Source of the DNA: a virus
IMG/VR virus record: IMGVR_UViG_3300005435_000009
Location: 1 to 45,765 of that record
Direction: 5' to 3' (one strand)
Length of the DNA stretch: 45,765 nt
Part shown: positions 13,786-21,013 of the stretch, piece by piece
Position numbering within the stretch: position 1 is the stretch's first letter
Layout: every line of letters starts with the position of its first letter
The notes under the pieces: generated by a model
Seen by the model: only the letters and a program-made list of their open reading frames with translations
The model's database searches: none
Told to the model about the DNA's origin: nothing
Translations under genes and position numbers: made by a program

Positions 13786-13814
13786 TGCTGGTGGATCGCT
13801 CCACCGAATGGTGG
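13786..13814. promoter_or_regulatory. Palindromic half of the immunity operator region
   Basis: CCACCGAATGGTGG (13801-13814) is a palindrome, and a further GGTGG lies 11 bases to its left. It sits immediately upstream of the excisionase-like gene and is a candidate operator for the leftward early promoter. Confidence 0.45.
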
Positions 13815-13852
13815 ACAAGCCTACGCGGCCTGGCCCTCGCTCGCAAGTTCGG

Positions 13853-13908
13853 CCACCCCAGCTAGGGGTGGCTACCCCCAGCTAGCGGTGGGTCGCCCCA
13901 GGTAGACT
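13853..13908. promoter_or_regulatory. Tandem operators between excisionase-like and repressor genes
   Basis: Three related sites lie side by side: CCACCCCAGCTAGGGGTGG (13853-13871), TACCCCCAGCTAGCGGTGGG (13873-13892) and a weaker CGCCCCAGGTAGACT (13894-13908). The first two are dyads centred on AGCTA(G). The third overlaps a -10-like TAGACT (13903-13908) upstream of the repressor ATG. This layout fits a phage genetic switch in which the repressor controls both itself and the leftward early operon. Confidence 0.65.
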
Positions 13909-13919
13909 AGTTGGCCGCA

Positions 13920-14297
13920 ATGAGTCGGCTGAATGAGGCGGAACTGATCCAGCAGGTTGCCCTTCGTGCGCGAGGGGATGGGACGATCACGGAGCTGGTA
14001 GCAGCCCTGGAGCGCGAGGGGGTCGTCGGCGCTGATGGCCAGCGGCTGCCGGCGAACACGGTGGGGAACTGGTGCCGCGGCTTGGCCTCGCCGCCGTACC
14101 CGGCACTGTTCGCGCTGGCCCGCTTGGGCCGGACCAGCCTCGACTATCTGGCCGGGCTCTACGGCGAGCCGAGGCTGGTCGAGCCGCCCGAAGGCGACCT
14201 CGCGCCGGACATGGCCCGGATGCTGGCCGAAGCCAACGTGGCGCTCCGCGAGGTGTCGGCGGCGCTCAGGTCGGCCCGTAAGGGCCGTAGCGCCTAG
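13920..14297 (+). CDS. Immunity repressor, XRE/CI-like helix-turn-helix protein, 125 aa
   Basis: The ATG at 13920 lies 11 bases after TAGACT, so the mRNA may be almost leaderless; a TTG at 13911 is an alternative. The HTH is GTITELVAALEREGVVGADG, then LPANTVGNWCRGLASPPYPA and LFALARLGRTSLDYLAGLYG, like short XRE repressors of actinophages. The C-terminal part (DMARMLAEANVALREVSAAL) is a probable dimerisation helix. It is the only rightward gene here, facing the early operon across tandem operators. This makes it the best repressor candidate, but the roles of repressor and Cro are not proven. Confidence 0.75.
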   Translation: MSRLNEAELIQQVALRARGDGTITELVAALEREGVVGADGQRLPANTVGNWCRGLASPPYPALFALARLGRTSLDYLAGLYGEPRLVEPPEGDLAPDMARMLAEANVALREVSAALRSARKGRSA

Positions 14298-14437
14298 CTG
14301 ACGACCCGCAGCTCGGGCCGGTCGTCCGCGTCCCCCCCGGGCGGCTTCACCCGTCCCAGCACGAGCGCCCGGAGGTCCATCGCCAGGCGGTACAGGGCTT
14401 CGATCTCGCGCTGCATCTCGGGGTCCAGATCAGGCAT
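14294..14437 (-). CDS. Small helical protein, 47 aa
   Basis: A short frame with strong third-position GC: MPDLDPEMQREIEALYRLAM, then DLRALVLGRVKPPGG and an acidic end. The ATG at 14437 has GAGGAT 12 bases upstream, rather far. It converges on the repressor gene, and their stop codons overlap (TAG on both strands). It lies just downstream of integrase on the same strand, with a hairpin between them. The function is unknown; it may be an antisense-positioned partner of the repressor. Confidence 0.5.
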   Translation of the reverse strand: MPDLDPEMQREIEALYRLAMDLRALVLGRVKPPGGDADDRPELRVVS

Positions 14438-14586
14438 CGCACGCTGATATCCTCGTGTGGCTGTGGGAGGCTAGAACCACCCTCCCCTAGCCCGTGCGTT
14501 ATACGGCTTGCGGGGTCGAGCGGGCGATATCCGATCTTGCGTCACGGGGCCAGAACAGGGCCGGCCGCCCGAGCGGCCGGCGGGTT
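14438..14586. other. Gap between the small gene and integrase
   Basis: Apart from the integrase terminator hairpin (14560-14581), nothing gene-like is visible. A CCTCCC/GGGAGG pair and a TTATAC word occur near 14470-14510. Confidence 0.5.
14560..14581 (-). terminator. Integrase terminator hairpin
   Basis: GCCGGCCGC pairs perfectly with GCGGCCGGC around a 4-base loop, 5 bases after the integrase stop on the leftward strand. No T tract is present. Confidence 0.65.
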
Positions 14587-15825
14587 CTATGCCGCGTCGG
14601 GGTAGAGCCTGTCGATGGCGTCAACGGCCGCCTGTTGCATATCCGGCAAGACGTGGGAGTAGAGGTCGAGCGTGATCGCGATGGAGGCGTGGCCCAGCAT
14701 CTCGGACACGACCTTGACGTGGACGTTCTGGAGCAGGAGCAGCGTCGCCGCGGTGTGGCGCAGGTCGTGAACCCGCGTCTTCTCGGGCAGCCCGGCGCGC
14801 TTGCGGAGCGCCCACCAGGCGCGCGAGAGGCGATCCGCATCGAGCGGAAACGGAGTGCCCGGCCGGGTGAAGATGAAGGCGTCCCTGCTCGGGTTCTCGG
14901 CGCGCTGGCGGTGGCGTTCCAACGCCTTGAGCGCCACCGCCGAGAGGCGCACTTTGCGATTTCCCTTGTCCGTTTTCGGTTGGCCCAGCTCGTACTCGTT
15001 GACGCCCTTCGCGCGTGCCAACGAATGGGTGACCGAGACCATGTCGCCGGACGTGATGTTGCACCACCGGAGCGCGAGCAGTTCGCCCTCACGAAATCCG
15101 TGCGTGAGTGCGAGAATCCAGAACGCCTCCAGGTCGTCGTCGCGCGCAACTTCGCGGAGATGCTTCGCTTGCTCCGCGTCGAGCGGCTGGATGTTCACCT
15201 TGCGCAGCTTGGGCTTGACCACCCTGTCGGCTGGGTTCGCCGGGATCTTGCCCCACGCGACGGCCTGCTGGAGTGCTTTGTGCAGCGCGACATGGACGTG
15301 AACGATCGTGTTGTGCGCCCGGCAGGTGTGCAGCGCGCTGTAGAGATCGTCAATGAGCTTCGGCCTGGCGAACAAGTCCCCCAGCTTCCGGTTGCCGATG
15401 TACGGGACGCCCGGCACGGCGGCCTCACCCAAGACGTGGAGCCGTAGCAGCTCCTCGTTGCGTCGGTAGGCTGACGGCTTGTTGGAGGCCCGCTGGAGCA
15501 CCGGCAGGTACTCGGCGACGTGCGCGGCCAGAGTGTCCTTGCCGGCCTTGGGGCTGACGCCGTCCTTCACGTCGCCGCGGATGGTTGCGAGCTGGTCGCC
15601 TACCTCCCTCCGGGTGACTCCGTAGACGGTTGGCCGTTCGCTCTTGCCGGCGATCGTTACCCGGCGTCGGCCTTGGAACAGCGTCACGGTGCCCTCCAGG
15701 CCCTCCCTCCAGGGCACCACCCTGCCGTCGGCCAGCCGGATCTTGAACGGCCGGATCGTCCCCTCCCCCTCCGCCCTTGTCTTCCGTTGCGAGCCACCAC
15801 TAGCTGGAGCTATCACCCGTTTCAT
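14587..15825 (-). CDS. int: Tyrosine-recombinase integrase, 412 aa
   Basis: Site-specific recombinase for integration into the host chromosome. An N-terminal arm-binding part (residues ~1-95) and a SAM-like core-binding helix bundle (~96-205) precede the catalytic domain. The latter has Arg in HGFREGELLALRW, His353-Arg356 in HDLRHTAATLLL, His379 in LGHAS and the nucleophile Tyr389 in TLDLYSHV, the complete set. ATG 15825 lies 6 bases after TATGAT (15832-15837), so the message is probably leaderless. The gene is read away from attP, whose arm-type repeats overlap its promoter; integrase may therefore repress itself. Length fits the large, arm-binding integrases. Confidence 0.95.
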   Translation of the reverse strand: MKRVIAPASGGSQRKTRAEGEGTIRPFKIRLADGRVVPWREGLEGTVTLFQGRRRVTIAGKSERPTVYGVTRREVGDQLATIRGDVKDGVSPKAGKDTLAAHVAEYLPVLQRASNKPSAYRRNEELLRLHVLGEAAVPGVPYIGNRKLGDLFARPKLIDDLYSALHTCRAHNTIVHVHVALHKALQQAVAWGKIPANPADRVVKPKLRKVNIQPLDAEQAKHLREVARDDDLEAFWILALTHGFREGELLALRWCNITSGDMVSVTHSLARAKGVNEYELGQPKTDKGNRKVRLSAVALKALERHRQRAENPSRDAFIFTRPGTPFPLDADRLSRAWWALRKRAGLPEKTRVHDLRHTAATLLLLQNVHVKVVSEMLGHASIAITLDLYSHVLPDMQQAAVDAIDRLYPDAA

Positions 15826-15831
15826 GGGTGG

Positions 15832-15837
15832 ATCATA
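15832..15837 (-). promoter_or_regulatory. Integrase promoter -10 element
   Basis: TATGAT read leftward, 6 bases before the integrase ATG, predicts a leaderless transcript. The adjacent arm-type repeat (15845-15855) covers the spacer region. No good -35 is seen. Confidence 0.55.
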
Positions 15838-15844
15838 GCATCCG

Positions 15845-15868
15845 GTGGGGCTACAGCGTGGGGCTACA
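15845..15868. repeat. Integrase arm-type sites, left pair
   Basis: Two direct copies of GTGGGGCTACA, 13 bases apart start to start, between the integrase promoter and the att core. Confidence 0.8.
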
Positions 15869-15929
15869 CCTTGGGCTGCGGAGCGTTGGAGAGGCGGTGC
15901 GGGAGTCCGATTCGTATTCAGAATCGAGC

Positions 15930-15985
15930 TGGTGGGCCGGGAGGGAGTCGAACCCCCAAAGCTTTCGCGGCGGTTTTACAGACCC
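15930..15985 (-). other. attP core: 3' half of a tRNA-Tyr (GUA) gene
   Basis: Read leftward, it starts with GTCTGTAAAACCGC (anticodon loop CTGTAAA, anticodon GTA). It continues through a class-II variable arm (CGCGAAAGCTTTG), a T arm (GGGGG, TTCGACT, CCCTC) and the acceptor 3' strand CCGGCCC, and ends ACCA with CCA encoded. There is no D arm or 5' acceptor strand, so it is not a working tRNA gene. It would restore the 3' end of the host gene after integration. Confidence 0.85.
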
Positions 15986-16078
15986 ACGATATGGGTATTT
16001 CCACCACTTGCTGGAGCCAGCCAGGGTGGCATTTCGTATTCAAATCGCCCTTGCAGCGTACCCCTCCGTCGGCCCACG

Positions 16079-16123
16079 TGTAGCCCCTGTTTCAGGAGTG
16101 GTGGGGCTACACGTGGGGCTACA
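16079..16123. repeat. Integrase arm-type sites, right group
   Basis: One inverted copy, TGTAGCCCCTG (16079-16089), then two direct copies of GTGGGGCTACA (16101-16111 and 16113-16123), 12 bases apart. Confidence 0.8.
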
Positions 16124-16187
16124 CCGCGAGGCTTTGTGGCCAGCGGCCGGCTACTCTTGGGAAACGGCTTCGGCAGGCACGGGCTGG

Positions 16188-16218
16188 AGGGGAGGGGTCG
16201 GGTGACCGCCCCTCCCCT
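16188..16218. terminator. Strong hairpin between attP and portal gene
   Basis: AGGGGAGGGG pairs with CCCCTCCCCT around an 11-base interior. It lies 45 bases upstream of the portal gene. In the prophage it would stand near the end, next to host DNA, and could insulate phage genes from host transcription; it could also be a terminator or part of a cohesive-end region. Confidence 0.5.
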
Positions 16219-16262
16219 GAACCCATCTCGTGGTGGCGACCCCTACCATGTGGGGGCAAGGC

Positions 16263-17828
16263 ATGGTGCTCGATCCAACCCTGCTGGAGATCAACCCTCC
16301 AGGTCCAGGGCTATTCACGCAGCTCCCCAGCGATCTCCCCGCCGGTGAGCAGCTCCTGTGGTACTGGCTGCCGCGCCGGCCGCTCGATCAGCTCCACGCC
16401 CACCTCTCGGTCGCGCTCCTCAACATCCAGGCCAAGCGCGAGCGCCTGGACTGGCGCTGGAGCTACTACCTGGGCCGCCACTCCGAGCGCGTGCTGTCGC
16501 CCAAGTTGCGCGACGTCATGCTCAAGTCCGAGCCCATCTCCAGCATGTTCACGAACTACTGCGCGCTCGCCGTCGAGGCGCCTCTCTCGCGGCTGGCCAT
16601 CAACGGCTGGAAGGGCGACGACAGCGCGTGCAGCATGGCCGAGGAGCTGTGGGAGGACAACGACCTCGACGTCGAGGGTGAGGAGGTCCACCGGCACGTG
16701 CTCCTGGCCGGCGAGGCGTACGTCATCGTCTGGCCCTCCGACGAGGCCATGCCGGCGGGCGCCGAGCCGGTCCAGAGCGACCTGGAGGCCGCCTACGACA
16801 TCCTCTTGCAGGACGCCCGCAACATGTACGTCCACTACACGAGCAGGCGGCGCCGGGACCGCGCTTGGGCGGCCAAGGTCTGGCTGGACGAGGACGCGAA
16901 TACCGCCACTCGAACCTGGCGCGCCACGCTGTTCTACCCCGACGAGATCGTGCGCATGATGGTGCCCGGCGACATCACGATTCCGAGCTTCGCGCCGCGC
17001 AATCCGCTGGCCTTCCAGATCGACCCTTTCGACCCCGGCGGACCGCACGCTTTCGGCCAGGTTCCGGTCATCCGCTTCTCGCGCTCCTGGGATGGGCGTA
17101 GCAAGCTGGACGACCTGATTCCGATCCAGGACCGGATCAACAAGCTGACCGCGGACAAGATCGTCGCGGCCGAGTTCGGTGCCTTCCCCCAGCGCTGGGC
17201 GTTGACGAACGATGACCCGCCCCAGGAGGCGCTGCGCGCCGGGCCCGGTGCCGTGTGGGTGATCCCGCCGGTCAGCACCTCGCCCGATAGCAATCAGGAC
17301 GCGCCGACCGCCGTGGGCCAGTTCGCCACCACCGAGCTGGGGAACTACGACAACACGATCCTGGGCGAGGTCCAAGCCCTGTTCACGGTCGGCCAGCTCC
17401 CCCGCCACCTCCTCGTGAACCCCGGCGTGGCGCCCAGCGCTGAGGCCGTGGTCGCCGACGAGGGGCCGATGGTCGCCAACGTGCGCGGCTATCTGCGCAG
17501 CCTGGCCGCCTCCTGGCGCGACGTCATGCAGCTCTGCGGATGCGACGTGGAGCCGGTCTGGCAGGACCCCGAGGCCCACAACGAGCTGACCAGCGCGCAG
17601 ACCTTCCAGGCGCTCACCGTCTCGGGGATGCCGCTGGACATGGCCGGCCGCCTGGCGATGGACCTGGCGCAGGAGGATCTGAACACGCTGGGCAAGCTCC
17701 CGCTGCCGCCGCAGCCGGGTGCGGCCGTGCCCGGTCAGCAGGCGGGCGTCTCCGGGGGTGGCGGCTCGCCTGATCCCGACGCCGGCACCCCGCCCGCCCG
17801 CAAGCAGGGGGCCAAGAGTGGACGCTGA
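16263..17828 (+). CDS. Portal protein (SPP1 gp6-like), 521 aa
   Basis: Forms the dodecameric ring at one capsid vertex through which DNA enters. Sequence hallmarks of the gp6-like family: LSVALLNIQAKRERLDWRWS near the start, YYLGRHSERVLSPKLRD, MFTNYCALAVEAPLSRLAIN, then DDLIPIQDRINKLTADKIV, the conserved helix near the wing/stem, and a C-terminal Gly/Pro-rich tail. Length (~520) is typical. ATG 16263 follows GGGGG with a 6-base gap; ATG 16248 and GTG 16230 are in frame and possible. It is the first gene of a short rightward head unit with the small terminase. The large terminase and capsid genes are on the other strand. Confidence 0.9.
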   Translation: MVLDPTLLEINPPGPGLFTQLPSDLPAGEQLLWYWLPRRPLDQLHAHLSVALLNIQAKRERLDWRWSYYLGRHSERVLSPKLRDVMLKSEPISSMFTNYCALAVEAPLSRLAINGWKGDDSACSMAEELWEDNDLDVEGEEVHRHVLLAGEAYVIVWPSDEAMPAGAEPVQSDLEAAYDILLQDARNMYVHYTSRRRRDRAWAAKVWLDEDANTATRTWRATLFYPDEIVRMMVPGDITIPSFAPRNPLAFQIDPFDPGGPHAFGQVPVIRFSRSWDGRSKLDDLIPIQDRINKLTADKIVAAEFGAFPQRWALTNDDPPQEALRAGPGAVWVIPPVSTSPDSNQDAPTAVGQFATTELGNYDNTILGEVQALFTVGQLPRHLLVNPGVAPSAEAVVADEGPMVANVRGYLRSLAASWRDVMQLCGCDVEPVWQDPEAHNELTSAQTFQALTVSGMPLDMAGRLAMDLAQEDLNTLGKLPLPPQPGAAVPGQQAGVSGGGGSPDPDAGTPPARKQGAKSGR

Positions 17829-17925
17829 TCCCGCTCCCGAGGCTGTGGACGAGGAGGCTCTGCCGCCGCCACCTCCTCGCCTGCCGACCATGATCCTCCG
17901 GCAGGACGTGGTGGTGCTGCCGTGA
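17818..17925 (+). CDS. Very small acidic/proline-rich protein, 35 aa
   Basis: GTG 17818 overlaps the end of the portal gene and follows GGGGG with a 6-base gap; the TGA overlaps the GTG of the small terminase. The sequence starts MDADPAPEAVDEEALPPPPP and ends MILRQDVVVLP. It is too short for a family call. It bridges two coupled genes exactly, so it may be a real peptide or only a translational link. Confidence 0.45.
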   Translation: MDADPAPEAVDEEALPPPPPRLPTMILRQDVVVLP

Positions 17926-18614
17926 CACGAGAGGGCGGCAAGATCGTGCCCCTGCGCAGCGGCGGACGGGTCCGCTACACGCCCCAGCTCGCCGATCAGA
18001 TCGTGGGCCTGGCGCAGGCCGGCAAGTCGATGCGCCAGATCGCGGCCGAGCTGGGCATCGCCTACCGCACGCTCTACCTCTGGCAGACCGAGGTTCCTGC
18101 CTTCGCCGAGCGGATGCGCCTGGCCCGCAAGCAGGCGGCCGGCAGCGGGCTGCGGCCGGGCTTCGGACCGGGGGTCAGCTCGCGGTCAGACGAGCGCGAG
18201 GCGATCATCCTGGAGGCCCTGGAGGGTGGCGCTGGGCGGGCTCACGCGGCGGCTGCCGCCGGTGTTCATCCCGGCACGCTGGAGGGCTGGATCGAGCAGG
18301 ACCAGGAGCTTGAGCTGCGCGTGGTGGCGGCCGAGTCGCGCTGCCAGCAGACGCACCTCGCGATCGTGCGGGCGGCCGGCGCCAAGACGTGGCAGGCGGC
18401 GGCCTGGATGCTGGAGCGGCGTTTCCCCGAGCTGTACGCGAGGCGGTTCGAGCTGCCCTACCAGGAGCGCATGAAGATCGCCAAGAAGATGGGCGGCGAC
18501 CTGGCCGACCTGCTGGTCAAGGGACTGGCCGAGGCGGACCTGCCGCAGGAGCAGCAGGAGCTGGTGCGGGCCAAGATGGTCGAGGCCCTGGAGCGCGCCG
18601 CCCAGGGAGCTTAA
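17922..18614 (+). CDS. Terminase small subunit-like protein with two HTH domains, 230 aa
   Basis: Recognises the packaging site and guides the large terminase. The first HTH is YTPQLADQIVGLAQAGKSMR, QIAAELGIAYRTLYLWQTE (~residues 19-58). The second spans ~88-130 (EALEGGAGRAHAAAAAGVHP, GTLEGWIEQDQELE). Then AAAWMLERRFPELYARR, a signature I know from actinophage and Firmicutes phage small terminases, and a helical C-terminus for oligomerisation. GTG 17922 overlaps the TGA of the preceding small gene. The gene lies beside portal but 5 kb from, and opposite to, the large terminase. Confidence 0.75.
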   Translation: MTREGGKIVPLRSGGRVRYTPQLADQIVGLAQAGKSMRQIAAELGIAYRTLYLWQTEVPAFAERMRLARKQAAGSGLRPGFGPGVSSRSDEREAIILEALEGGAGRAHAAAAAGVHPGTLEGWIEQDQELELRVVAAESRCQQTHLAIVRAAGAKTWQAAAWMLERRFPELYARRFELPYQERMKIAKKMGGDLADLLVKGLAEADLPQEQQELVRAKMVEALERAAQGA

Positions 18615-18712
18615 GGGTGAGCGGGGGTCTGCGGTCTCTCCGCCGGCTTCCCCTTCCCGGTCGCCATCTCCGGCGCCCACCGTCGGCCTCTCGCCTGGTA
18701 CGTCACGCGAGT

Positions 18713-18976
18713 CTACGGGGATAGCTCCTCCAGAACGTCGCCGGGCACCAGGCCCAGCGGCGCCAGGATGGCCGCCAACATGGAGATGCTGGCCCCTCGT
18801 CCGGCCAGCAGGCGAGAGATGGTCGAGCGGTGGACGTGGGCGGTCTCGGCCAGCTCGTTAACGCTGAAGGCCAGCTCCACCATGCTCGCCCTGATCCGGC
18901 GCAGGTTGAGGCGGTAGCGCACGTCCAGGTTGTAGACCTCCGCGTAGTCGGGCCGCTGACGCGGACGCCGGCTCAC
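18713..18976 (-). CDS. Small Cro/CI-type helix-turn-helix regulator, 87 aa
   Basis: GTG 18976 overlaps the TGA of the upstream regulator. A single HTH: LRRIRASMVELAFSVNELAE, TAHVHRSTISRLLAGRGASI, then a leucine-rich helix (SMLAAILAPLGLVPGDVLEE). It has a typical XRE size without an effector domain. It is the second gene of a two-gene leftward regulator unit inserted between small and large terminase, and probably works with the XRE/TPR-like protein. Confidence 0.75.
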   Translation of the reverse strand: MSRRPRQRPDYAEVYNLDVRYRLNLRRIRASMVELAFSVNELAETAHVHRSTISRLLAGRGASISMLAAILAPLGLVPGDVLEELSP

Positions 18977-20193
18977 CCGGCCAGGAGCGCGTCCAGCTCG
19001 CGAGTGGCGCGACAGTCGGGAAGGTGCCGGCGGGCCGCCTCGATGCGCACCACGTTGTGGCCGGCGCCCAGATCGAGGCTGGACGTCCAGGCCGCGATCA
19101 GCTCGCGGCAGGCGCCCTCGACTTCGCCCAGGGCGGCCATGGCCACAGCCCGGTCGATGCCGATGGTGGCGGCCCAGGAGGCTCGACCCTCGCGCTCCAT
19201 GGTGGCCCTGGCCGCGTCCAGCGTCGGGATGGCGTTCGCTCGCCGGAGCATCCCCAGCCGGTTGCCGTCGATGGCCTGCATCTCGAACGGGAAGCGCGGC
19301 GAGGCGGCGGCCGTGGGCCAGGGCCCGCGCTGGTCCATCAGCTCCACGGCCGCCGCGAAATCGCGATCGGAGCCAGGCCCATCGTCAGCGCCGGCCCGTT
19401 GCTCTGAACGCAGCGCCAGTACGTAGGTCCGGGTCTGATCGTCGCCGTGCAGGCGGACGCGCTCCCAGGCCGCGTCCAGCATCGCCACGCCCAAACGCGA
19501 GTCGCCCCGGCCGCCGCTGTTGGCGCTGAACAGGCCAGCCCGGATGGCCGTGACGCGTGCCACCGTGGTGGCGGCGCCGGCTTCCTCGCCGAGGTCGCGG
19601 GCCATCTCCAAGAAGGCGGTCGCGCCGCCCCGGTTGCCCAGCGTGTTGGAGTTCCGGCCGGCCAGGATCGCGGTCTCCGCCGCGAGGCCCAATACTTGAC
19701 GCCTGAGCCCGGCCGTCATGGGCTGCGTCAGGTGGTCGCGCAGCCGCGCCAGGTGGGCGACCACGGCCGGCTGGAGAGCCGCTACGCGCATCGTCTCGCG
19801 GAGCCGGAGGTACTGGTGGGTGAGTTCGGTGAGGCCGGGCAGCAGCTCGGCCTCGATCTGCGGGGCCATGAGGTGCTCCAGGTCCAGGGCCCCGAGCACG
19901 CCGGCCGCCATCATCGTTAAGAGCTGCCTGCGTCGCATGTCGTCAATGATGTCATGTGCCTTGGTACTTGACGGTGCCGGGTCGCTCGCGAACATGCCCG
20001 GCGGGAGGTCGAACAGGGCTCCGAGGAGCCGTTGGTAGCGAGGCGTCGGGTGGCGTAGGCCGCGCTCCCAGCGTCCGACGCTGTGGGCGTCCACGGCTAT
20101 CTCGTCCTCGGTGAGTTGTTGCAGCCGGGTGGCCACCTCCTCGCAGCTCCAGCCGCGTTCCCGGCGCAGACGGCGCAGAAGCGATTCCCCCAT
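18973..20193 (-). CDS. XRE-family regulator with TPR-like C-terminal domain, 406 aa
   Basis: The N-terminal HTH (SLLRRLRRERGWSCEEVATR, then VDAHSVGRWERGLRHPTPRY) is followed by a hydrophobic helix (RRQLLTMMAAGVLGALDLEH). About 280 residues of helical repeats come next, with alanine-rich pairs such as LAAETAILAGRNSNTLG and ATIGIDRAVAMAALGEVEGA. This is the layout of the large XRE/TPR regulators abundant in Streptomyces and some other high-GC bacteria, unusual for a phage. ATG 20193 is the better HTH start; a GTG at 20235 is in frame and lies in the palindrome TCCACGTGGA. It could sense a host signal and regulate lysogeny or host genes (moron). Confidence 0.75.
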   Translation of the reverse strand: MGESLLRRLRRERGWSCEEVATRLQQLTEDEIAVDAHSVGRWERGLRHPTPRYQRLLGALFDLPPGMFASDPAPSSTKAHDIIDDMRRRQLLTMMAAGVLGALDLEHLMAPQIEAELLPGLTELTHQYLRLRETMRVAALQPAVVAHLARLRDHLTQPMTAGLRRQVLGLAAETAILAGRNSNTLGNRGGATAFLEMARDLGEEAGAATTVARVTAIRAGLFSANSGGRGDSRLGVAMLDAAWERVRLHGDDQTRTYVLALRSEQRAGADDGPGSDRDFAAAVELMDQRGPWPTAAASPRFPFEMQAIDGNRLGMLRRANAIPTLDAARATMEREGRASWAATIGIDRAVAMAALGEVEGACRELIAAWTSSLDLGAGHNVVRIEAARRHLPDCRATRELDALLAG

Positions 20194-20401
20194 AGCCGAC
20201 GTCAAGTCTGGACAGGTGGCGCCGCATTTGTCCACGTGGAACTGGCGTCTGGCCCCGTTGCAGGGCCAGCCTGGCCCTGGCAGTGGGTTGCAGGCGTTTG
20301 CCAGTGTTGCGTCATGGACGGCGCGGCCGAAGCGGAAAGGGGAGAGTGGTTGCTCCCTGGCGGTAACCCCAAGGCTTGCGTCGTCCTGTGGGGGTACAGG
20401 A
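20194..20401. promoter_or_regulatory. Divergent promoter region of the regulator island
   Basis: This gap separates the leftward XRE/TPR regulator from a rightward gene. It contains the palindrome TCCACGTGGA near 20232, two TTGCAGG words, and the inverted pair GGGCCAG/CTGGCCC near 20262-20275. These are candidate operators. No promoter matches the consensus well. Confidence 0.4.
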
Positions 20402-20722
20402 ATGCCCGGCGCCGGACCTGACCCAAATTCACACCCGGGGACGGGGCCGTCCTGCGGGACGGCCCCTGACTCGTACGCGACCTCGCTGCGGGTGGCGGCG
20501 CTGTTCGACGCCAGCGTCCACCTCGACGGCCGCTGTCGCGCCTTTCTGATGGAGCTGGAGCACTACGCGGAGGAGGTCCGGGCGGCCCAGGACCCGCGTG
20601 CCGCTCAGCTACTCGCCTCGCTGGAGGCGACCGGGGCGATGCCGCCGGTGCCGGGCACGGTTCGCCATATCCAACTCGCGGCCAAGGCTCTGCGCCGCGA
20701 GATCGGGATGGGTCGGCGGTAG
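20402..20722 (+). CDS. Hypothetical protein of the regulator island, 106 aa
   Basis: The coding bias is strong from about 20470 to the stop: SYATSLRVAALFDASVHLDG, FLMELEHYAEEVRAAQDPRA, AQLLASLEATGAMPPVPGTV, ending ALRREIGMGRR. It is helical and soluble. ATG 20402 follows GGGGG with a 7-base gap, but the frame then crosses a perfect hairpin (20443-20466), so a GTG at about 20492 may be the real start. It is read divergently from the XRE/TPR regulator, as target or antagonist genes often are. Confidence 0.55.
   Translation: MPGAGPDPNSHPGTGPSCGTAPDSYATSLRVAALFDASVHLDGRCRAFLMELEHYAEEVRAAQDPRAAQLLASLEATGAMPPVPGTVRHIQLAAKALRREIGMGRR
20443..20466. terminator. Perfect 10-bp hairpin near the 5' end of the 20402-20722 gene
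   Basis: GGGGCCGTCC pairs with GGACGGCCCC around a TGCG loop. It may attenuate rightward transcription into this gene, or be the 5' part of its transcript leader. Confidence 0.5.
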
Positions 20723-20731
20723 CGTCCCCCG

Positions 20732-21013
20732 CTACTGGACGGGGTCCGGGGGTTCGTGCCCCTGGACCCCTGGCCGGCACTCGGCCCAGGGTCGGAGGAG
20801 TTGCAGGCGCTCCGGCTGGACCGGGTGCCTCGTCTCCTCCAGCGCCGCGATCATGCCGGCGATCACGTCCCGTGCCAGCGCGTCGCCGTCCAGGCGGGCA
20901 AGGACCCGAGCCCGCAGGATGGTCAGCCAGCCGAGCGCGACGTCGCCGCGGATGAACAGGCCCGGCCAGTCGTCGCCGAAACGCATCGGTGCGGTCTCAG
21001 GTCTCTCGGTCAT
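20732..21013 (-). CDS. Hypothetical phage protein, 93 aa
   Basis: ATG 21013 overlaps the upstream TGA (ATGA). The protein has MRFGDDWPGLFIRGDVALGW, then a helix (LTILRARVLARLDGDALARD) and VIAGMIAALEETRHPVQPER, ending in a proline-rich tail. It resembles short helical phage proteins without known function. It forms a two-gene leftward unit with the zinc-ribbon gene and converges on the 20402-20722 gene. Confidence 0.6.
   Translation of the reverse strand: MTERPETAPMRFGDDWPGLFIRGDVALGWLTILRARVLARLDGDALARDVIAGMIAALEETRHPVQPERLQLLRPWAECRPGVQGHEPPDPVQ

Larger units (their letters stand above)
15845..16123. other. attP: Phage attachment region attP with core and arm sites
   Basis: The core (15930-15985) is the 3' half of a tRNA-Tyr gene, read leftward. 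It is flanked on each side by a pair of GTGGGGCTACA direct repeats (15845-15855, 15858-15868; 16101-16111, 16113-16123) and one inverted, partly matching copy (16079-16089). A second word, TTCGTATTCA, occurs once on each side of the core (near 15911 and 16032). This is the layout of a tyrosine-integrase attP: core plus P and P' arms with integrase arm-binding sites, and a possible second site class for excisionase or a host factor. Confidence 0.85.

Noticed and set aside
15930-16020. A complete tRNA gene
   Set aside because: Only the anticodon, variable and T arms and the 3' acceptor strand are present; the D arm and 5' acceptor strand are missing. It is an att core, not a tRNA gene.
16311-17891. 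A 526-codon leftward frame opposite the portal gene
   Set aside because: It is the antisense shadow of the portal gene in GC-rich DNA; the portal frame has clear family signatures.
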